Assembly: GCA_032718475.1 (NCBI GenBank)
Contig: JAUCBJ010009099.1
Coordinates: forward strand, 1 to 64,000
Origin: Nemertoderma westbladi
Taxonomy: Eukaryota; Xenacoelomorpha; Nemertodermatida; Nemertodermatidae
Length of the DNA stretch: 64,000 nucleotides
Direction: 5' to 3'
Position 1 is the stretch's first letter. Each line of letters starts with the position of its first letter. Positions 60,401 to 64,000 of the stretch are shown here, piece after piece. The notes below the pieces were generated by a model. It ran no database searches, was not told the DNA's origin, and saw only the letters and a list, made by a program, of their open reading frames with translations. The position numbers were made by a program, and so were the translations under genes.

Positions 60401-60433
60401 TTTAGCATCAGATCTTCCAATATTATCTGCCAT
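51497..60433 (-). CDS. UBR5: E3 ubiquitin-protein ligase UBR5, single uninterrupted exon
   Basis: A giant HECT ubiquitin ligase of the N-degron pathway. The 2978 residues are collinear with vertebrate UBR5 (about 2800). UBA domain at about 170-208 (EELVTQAQAVLQGKS, LDVNIAVNNLL). RCC1-like segments at about 50-90 and 320-600 (LLAVSNSGTLWQWKWS, GGIYWWGVVP). UBR zinc box at about 1010-1080 (CSFTWTGEEHINQD, CHKGHDCKL, TAYCDCWE). Acidic stretches lie around 1400-1470. A species-specific 11-residue repeat spans 2189-2386. MLLE at about 2615-2670 (LYPKVFALQPAFAAKITGML). The HECT lobe runs to the C-terminal FGFV with catalytic Cys2947 (NTCISRLY, codon 51593-51595), 32 residues from the end as in human. 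No frameshift or stop. The start is the first in-frame ATG; a short upstream exon cannot be excluded. Confidence 0.97.
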   Translation of the reverse strand: MADNIGRSDAKISTDFLLLPQPSSEEQLVEKLFAASQAGRSSASQNILPPGLEQSVQQCVVGPSHLVFLSADGRVCRVAYSVTANQSSGDAEKSDQNKRTKWSSSLASSTSKTASSSSSPSLIGTARNAKRIRQARMGMSGRARSSLSNSAIGIVMGNRMVIPASVVPEELVTQAQAVLQGKSRNVIIRELQRTNLDVNIAVNNLLSCEDDDGNEEEDNSEYMPTGEDLMSLLDASINSDHHGMVVHDDPLFPEDFFTASCRTRAVRATRDAYPESRDRNWMGGSLLQDGPSQGSSNYRTYTPTNNQDISLANFEYMPVKDVRFVQIAALHSELLAVSNSGTLWQWKWSNMLPYSTDGDVLTHPRIQDLNLENEKITDLKSSIIRATLLLESGKLATFYDESINHITSKLGHPAVTYPELAGEHIVSLSVCYLYSCVTTESGGIYWWGVVPTAQSKKLIEKVRTRTNRIGVGGGFAGGAAAQIVTGSQVCLRSLPLYCHGCIGFTLFGGVPQAGRLLESAWSTNEKSLFRPIYPTSSAFEKDQHDSTMSTNITSKRKYSGDDGNDTTATYYWDLKDVIFVEDTKSTPVGKVIKIDGIYAAVQFNTETQSNESKESAIPALESCRLLRKDELQLAKSTVTLRSPDYIQRNPKRLTVPDNARLVSYVAYVGGLKAIYYVNGKLQITVYEMTSGKPGDYSHLPLTFDGNQPPCLSLYSCGLDTTIMLDGNRCLYPLQHNFVGGIAEPVTFNLPPVETVTMGIHPQPDGRSSAIAILFYRSQPLSTAISLSNSEAVRSFLQLMSLDQQHTSGIWEKADGNFNILHLAISKCAPVRNVTPKTSAPTHPSNEAMAPPSYHRINLREMMRQATRAALSSPLHSGSPPADYEDIPELSSHLAHNWHLQQPGAIPPPVDDIPKSATGFIPLADEGKPSDVLKMICDSEVVSPHLTELLCSKDYQGNTPFMLSINLRAYTAASLLINKIKHHFDSDKQLMMKMIYPPGSNPDDSPLYLICANDTCSFTWTGEEHINQDIFECKTCGLQDQLCCCTECARVCHKGHDCKLKSTSPTAYCDCWERCKWKCNCKSLAAGNQAARHELLMWLLEHTDLVQLPNSRGETLPLFLVQTVARQMHEQKQYSKRRKGTDADANEIQPEPPKFARSALAQVMHCWPAVKSMFELGSPSEPISDDVLSSQSVAVKLDSFTHCLLVKCNVEVLDALLTTIIQQMGNNNKEIESVARRFIRSVIRVFIILNIEITPSKHKLILTTQPIIRAKRAFQMLLGIAIEELAQASAAIIVPVRFGISRPSMTFSLYQSCTDAISGSDEIFQVDPLPLHTGSTLADVSSAGNVGTSSRHGYQLGRSSGSGNISRSQSNETSTAQRTADTNDQSTAPRERMRQESEVALDSDMELDMFVESESDSDSNHGDAIENPTARRIQPPTRTDGDGSDVDDGDSGQDDEEESEESENESNPQSRFIGGAEMSTATSRPSQMQWALGGSRPSTTMASTSSGSNLIYIDHHSSLRGGTTASSANVNHADANTVSIDTTNSSLGRLYGILIRQLCDLILDAFSYPYSAPSTICHLPVISVSDATNLYLYAQNLLRPVWDWLLQVMDATEGQLRFGSALAAASDSSHPAHPRNPLYTTSTRTKSRRDDLCTLWRSTFSDTRKKTRLSMPQDTSLARRDFLNYTLSLLRSHTADHGDTVPVVDVASLKHVAYVADSLIYSVKIFSTLMNNDEEDISQQYSIDSPTTAFSPSFESEDSEGCEIPVFFSDDTGLGTVGRKNVFFQRSESTTFLGSNPSDPIETPMSEALPLANAPHILTPSARRDECFGKTVMCKPDLDVNHCALFSHADSAPPCHMGILSRRPAPNFPSDIGLNDQSTLFKAVHTVVEEGGLGESVESLLNSTYTLDSTIAGAELVQSQSVEDSGALDLVVKPANPFSGLPARDAPSFHDTMSKNHRMPESSQQIPDFHGQDTSQQIPGFPCQDTGQPFPGIHGRAVFTGSIGNEPGTSYSHIPLPSTEPAMSQPTQSVIWHPDPSMSEGHSESQSLPSLIAESLDMTSTLSATIRANLHELKSLCTDTEMNCNYSDPKGSDAYRSTGSVSGIQGLPYVAAFPEYSGSAEARQPKEPSLYENLTAESGQAAGLPRSIVDPDYGMVASNSDKAPEYGAVYSDKPHDYVAMVSGKWSEYSGAMGSDKRPEYGAMGSDKRPEYGAMGSDKRPEYGAMGSDIRPEYGAMVSDKRPEYGVMGSDKRPEYGAMVSDKRPEYGVMGSDKRPEYGAMVSDKRPEYGAVGSDKRPEYGVMGSDKRPEYGAMVSDKRPEYGAMGSDKRPEYGAMVSDKRPEYGAMGSNKRPEYGAMGSDKRPEYGAMGTDKRPKYGVMGSNKRPEYGAQGPANAVPQFDSGSNSRPSREIFPLPSSRNILLGRWYHTIELFSRVFLDDVGAEPSSVLPELGGFDVKEVKFRREMERLRNNQNRDLTLEVDRERKHLIVQTLKQLNAQFTRRSSQVAQPMAVHRVKVMFKNEPGEGTGVARSFFTAIAEAFLSPEPLPSLDEFHSVSKATAASLHPRFKIGSDGAKGKSRLLLSYESKPFRPLPQQQGGESEPQSTPRQSLGDKLYPKVFALQPAFAAKITGMLLDQTQPQLMIFLTSEAHLKAKVAEAMKLIMSNRLSSKGAGKAEDIPEPALFFEPGKKGFYSIRAGGNSPERLNLYRNVGRLIGLCLLQNELFPLPLCRHVLKYILGRRIAWHDLAFFDPITYESLRQLLNDMNSENAAEVLATVDLTFSVELSKEEGGRMVNLSGCRNIPAVTPDNVFDYAKRYAEYRMVTSVAKPLVQLKLGVFDVIPRNGLDGLTAEDLRLLLNGCLYIEIKTLQGYTSFNDESGETAERLAKFKKWFWSVLERMSPSERQELVYFWTGSPGLPASEEGFQPLPTVTIRPADEHHLPTANTCISRLYIPLYATKSTLRAKIQLAIKAKNFGFV
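53277..53870 (-). repeat. 33-bp in-frame minisatellite within UBR5
   Basis: Eighteen tandem 33-bp units encode YGAMGSDKRPE, with A/V, G/V, D/N and similar exchanges. A few decayed units extend to about 53985. It lies in the disordered linker before the C-terminal MLLE-HECT block. All units are exact multiples of 3, so the frame is kept. Confidence 0.95.
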
Positions 60434-61140
60434 TATACCGTATATAATTTATTTACCACCTTTATTCATATCATGTACCGGTATCACATCACAAGTCTGC
60501 AACTAAAAGACAGAAAGACAGACAGACATACATCAGTAGGGCCTGGTAGAATGTGAATAGGCCTATCTGAATAAAATATGTGTATAACACTTTTCTTTAC
60601 AGCATTAGGCTGTTTGCTGTTCAGCTGTTAGCAGGTTAGGGCTTGGCAGCTTGGGCTTTTCCAATCTGCAAACTGAAACCTGCGAGGTGAACGTTCCAGA
60701 GATATGAGGTTTCTCACTCAATTAGGTCTACGACAGTCTGACAGTACGATCTTCTCCTACTGTCCTATCAAAATTTAAATATCAATATAAAAATTTTAAA
60801 ATATTTAAAAGCTGAAAAGGGCAGCAGGGCCGACTGGCAGAAAGGAAACCGCACTACAAAACATTACGTTTGGGTTCGGCTCGTCCAAGCTCTAAGTCTA
60901 AACACCCAAATCACAACCAAATTACACTAGGCCTACAGCTATATCAGTGTCAGTATATAGCAGTATGGCATGGCAGGGGCAGCATGACATGGCACCCGAC
61001 CCACGCACTTGCAGACATGGTTCAGGTTCCAGGCTGCCAGGGTTCATACAGCTGTACAGTCATACTGGCTACCGCTGGCCGCTGCCAATGTCTGATTCCT
61101 GACTGTATCGTAGTCTGGTAGTGTCAGGTCAGTCAGATGA
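60434..61140. other. Region upstream of UBR5
   Basis: Presumed UBR5 promoter and leader side. Contains an ACAGACAGACATAC run near 60515. The final 9 bases (61132-61140, GTCAGATGA) are the target duplication of the next transposon. Confidence 0.45.
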
Positions 61141-61941
61141 GGTACGTACTAAAAGGTAGAACGATCTATAAACCTGATAATGGGCTATAACAGTATAACG
61201 ATCTATAACGGGCTATAACTTCCTATAACAAGCTATAACCACCTATAACGAGCTATAATCTGAAAATTTACAATAAAAAACATATTTTAGTATGGATTTA
61301 TTTTCCTAGCAGCCTAGTCAGTCAGTCAGTGATTTAATTAGGGCCTACGCAATTCTGCAATTTGGTTTTTTATTTTTAGTCCATAATGCTTTTCATCATT
61401 GTCAGATTGTGGTATTACGAAATCAGTCATTACTGCATTAGTCAGCATGCCACTCCCTGACTCCACTACTGCACTATCTGACCATCAGACAATGCAGCAG
61501 GGAGAGGTATCCCTTCCCTCTGTCGATCCTTCATCCTGCTATCCGCTGCCAGCTACTGGTCGATATAAAATACAGGAATATACGGCTGTACGGTAGTGAG
61601 CAATAGGCCTATAGGCCAATAAAAAAACCTTACCAGTCTGTGGTCAGCCTGTATCAATTAGGCATAGGCAGATCAGCAGATAGGCCACCCTAATTTTTAA
61701 CCTGCGGTATTTTTCAGACCACTGTCAGACCGTGTTAATCCAAAAGTTAAACACAGGCAGCAAGGGGCGTTTTTTTAATGTAAATTTTCATATTATTATA
61801 ACCTACTGACCTAGCTCGTTATAGGTGGTTATAGCTTGTTTATAAAAAGTTATAGCCCGTTATAGATCGTTAAGCCCCTATTGCCTATAGCCCGTTATAC
61901 TTATAGATCGTTCTACGTGGTATACCACATACTGACATACC
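61141..61941. mobile_element. Non-autonomous TIR transposon, copy 2
   Basis: Same family as 5829-6787, beginning GGTACGTACTAAAAGG, with the CTATAACG-type repeats and the same interior (ACATATTTTAGTATGG, GAAATCAGTCATTACTG). It is flanked by GTCAGATGA at 61132-61140 and 61942-61950, a perfect 9-bp duplication. The right end is altered: after CGTTCTAC it reads GTGGTATACCACATACTGAC before the final ATACC, so this terminus may be defective. Confidence 0.85.
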
Positions 61942-62140
61942 GTCAGATGAACTGACTGCCGCCTGGCCGCTACGTCAGTGTCAGACTGTGCAGTGCAGGC
62001 AGGCAGGTCCAGTCAGCCAGTCATGGCCTTCCTACGACAAGAAAACTACTGTCAGAATGTCTGTGTGTCTGTACGGTACTCGTACTGCTGTACAGCTGTC
62101 AGGCTGTACAGTAGAGGAGTAGCCTACAATATAGTGTACC

Positions 62141-62455
62141 GGTACGTACTAAAAGGTAGAACGATCTATAACGGGCTATAACGATCTATAACTTCCTATA
62201 ACAAGCTATAACCACCTATGCTATATACCAGTATACACATACAGACATATAACGAGCTATAATCTGAAAACTTACAATAAAAAAACATATTTTAGAATGG
62301 ATTTATTTTCTTAGTTAGTAATTTAATTACGAAATTTGGTTTTTTAGTCGATAATGCTTTTCATCTTTGTTGTATCACGAAATCAGTCATTACTGAATCA
62401 GTCAGCTGCCACTACCTGACCACGGCATTATCTGACTATCAGACAGTGCAGCAGT
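62141..62455. mobile_element. Non-autonomous TIR transposon, copy 3 (left half only)
   Basis: Left terminus GGTACGTACTAAAAGG with CTATAACG repeats and the left interior shared with copies 1 and 2. The similarity stops at about 62455 and no right inverted repeat or duplicate of the left flank follows. Within its left repeat it has an extra ATGCTATATACCAGTATAC-type insertion (about 62219-62250). Confidence 0.75.
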
Positions 62456-62589
62456 CTGGCAGTATAACAGTATATTATTATTATAGTACTGTAGTACAGT
62501 AGTAGCTCATGAGTAGTAGTAGTCCACGACTAACTCATGAGTCACTCTGTTGTGGGGCGAGCCACGAAGTAAGTGAGCCAAGGCGTAGC

Positions 62590-63038
62590 ATTAATCAACC
62601 TGTGGGGCGGGTAAGCGAGCTTAGCATACAGCTACCACTATCTCAATTGGTGTGTCGTGTCCAATATTTAAACACTAATAACTCCGCCAATCCTCGATGA
62701 AATCTTTCCAAACTTGGTACACATATTTTTTGGCAGTACCATTAATCAACCTGTGGGGCGGGTAAGCGAGCTTAGCATACAGCTACCACTATCTCAATTG
62801 GTGTGTCGTGTCCAATATTTAAACACTAATAACTCCGCCAATCCTCGATGAAATCTTTCCAAACTTGGTACACATATTTTTTGGCAGTACCATTAATCAA
62901 CCTGTGGGGCGGGTAAGCGAGCTTAGCATACAGCTACCACTATCTCAATTGGTGTGTCGTGTCCAATATTTAAACACTAATAACTCCGCCAATCCTCGAT
63001 GAAATCTTTCCAAACTTGGTACACATATTTTTTGGCAA
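62590..63038. repeat. 151-bp tandem triplication
   Basis: Three identical 151-bp copies starting ATTAATCAACCTGTGGGG at 62590, 62741 and 62892; the third stops at TTTTTTGGCA. Each includes GGGCGGGTAAGCGAGCTTAG and AATAACTCCGCCAATCC. The complete identity suggests a recent event or an assembly duplication. Confidence 0.92.
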
Positions 63039-64000
63039 ACGTTTAGACTTTTTCCAATTAAGTAGAATTTACGTGTGGCCTGCGAGATGCTAAGAAAAAA
63101 GCAGTTAATTCGTTAATTAATTAATTGCGGTAAAAACAGCATTTTCTAGCCTGTCTTTTAACGGAAATTAATTATTTTATAGTATAACATTTAAATAATT
63201 ATACTTAAAAATTATACAGCTGTAATCCCTAAACAACATTACATTATAGTTTTTAATTAGTTCAAGTGATTTTCTTGTGTCTTTAATTGGTCTAAAGTAA
63301 TTAAAACGGCATAAAAAACATTAAATACTGCTCCTTTATTGGTCAACAAGCTAGTCAGTGCTGATCCATAGATAGTGTTCGCGCTTTTAGACCTTTAACA
63401 GTTTAATCTGCTAATTTATATGTCTTATAATGTCTGACAGCCCGTACAAAATATGAACACAGCCGAAGCCAGTCTAGCGCGGCGTATGACCCACCGGATG
63501 TGGGAGTCTGGATTCTATGGCAGAGAGAGGGCTAGGCTACTTTGTATTATTGATTGATCTCTACTATATAATCTCCAAAAACTATATTTATTTTTAGGGA
63601 AACACCAACAGTTCCTTTAGGTGCTGCGCTTTAAATACCACGCAGAGTTATGACTTATACTAATTACAACGGATGGTCATGAGATAACGCAAATGTTTAC
63701 ATTCTTTAGGAATGTATAATTAATCGTTCACACTCACGTAACTGACAACAATGCTGAAATACGCTAATTTGCCGACTGTCACCAATTTTACTCGCATATA
63801 AGGATAAATTTAGCTCACGTACGTTAGGGGTTATGAAATAGCATTAATTCATACAAACCACTGTAATTTGAGCCAAGTGATTGTTACTAATATTCCCCTC
63901 TGCTTACCTCAATAATCAAGAAAGCCAAGGGAATTATCGGTTATTCATAGTATTCTCCAAATATAAGCATAGATTAAATGAGTTATGTACAAACCACAAT
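63039..64000. other. Gene-free right flank
   Basis: AT-rich, with no exon or known repeat recognised up to the window end. Confidence 0.45.

Overview
The window is nuclear DNA from an invertebrate animal. The species cannot be named from the sequence. Five recognisable metazoan genes are present: CFAP161 (a motile-cilium protein), an RPRD1 family gene, PHF5A, RPN1 (ribophorin I) and UBR5. Introns are few: UBR5 (2978 codons) and PHF5A are uninterrupted, RPRD1 and RPN1 have one intron each, and CFAP161 has three. Everything else is transposon debris and very large minisatellites.

Layout, left to right. 1-8.3 kb: a broken RTE-like LINE with a second retroelement nested in it, a 959-bp DNA transposon with a perfect 9-bp target duplication, and a Penelope-like GIY-YIG fragment. 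8.3-14.6 kb: a 21-bp minisatellite, then CFAP161 on + in four exons. Its third intron starts with a 44-bp minisatellite and also holds a CAGT array and an antisense LINE piece. 15.9-28.6 kb: an 8.8-kb array of a 29/30-bp unit (with a 100-base assembly gap) joined to a 3.9-kb GC-richer 28/34-bp array. 29.8-31.8 kb: PHF5A followed by RPRD1 on -, only 177 bp apart. 32-37.4 kb: a SINE-like copy, a 1.5-kb terminal-inverted-repeat element with a perfect 8-bp target duplication, LINE scraps and a palindromic AT-rich element. 38.4-42.3 kb: RPN1 on -, whose single intron is almost entirely a 25/28-bp minisatellite. 44-50 kb: more transposons, including a small LTR element with an inverted gag. 51.5-60.4 kb: UBR5 on -, containing an in-frame 33-bp repeat. 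61-64 kb: two more copies of the 9-bp-duplication transposon and a 151-bp triplication.

The most unusual signal is that the minisatellites in CFAP161 intron 3 and RPN1 intron 1 both begin inside the upstream exon. In each case the repeat unit is the last bases of the exon plus the GTAAGT splice donor. Each gene therefore carries tens of near-copies of its own 5' splice site directly after the real one. In both genes the reading frame works only if the first, exon-proximal donor is used. The genes are housekeeping or ciliary and do not form a pathway together; the only close pair is PHF5A-RPRD1.
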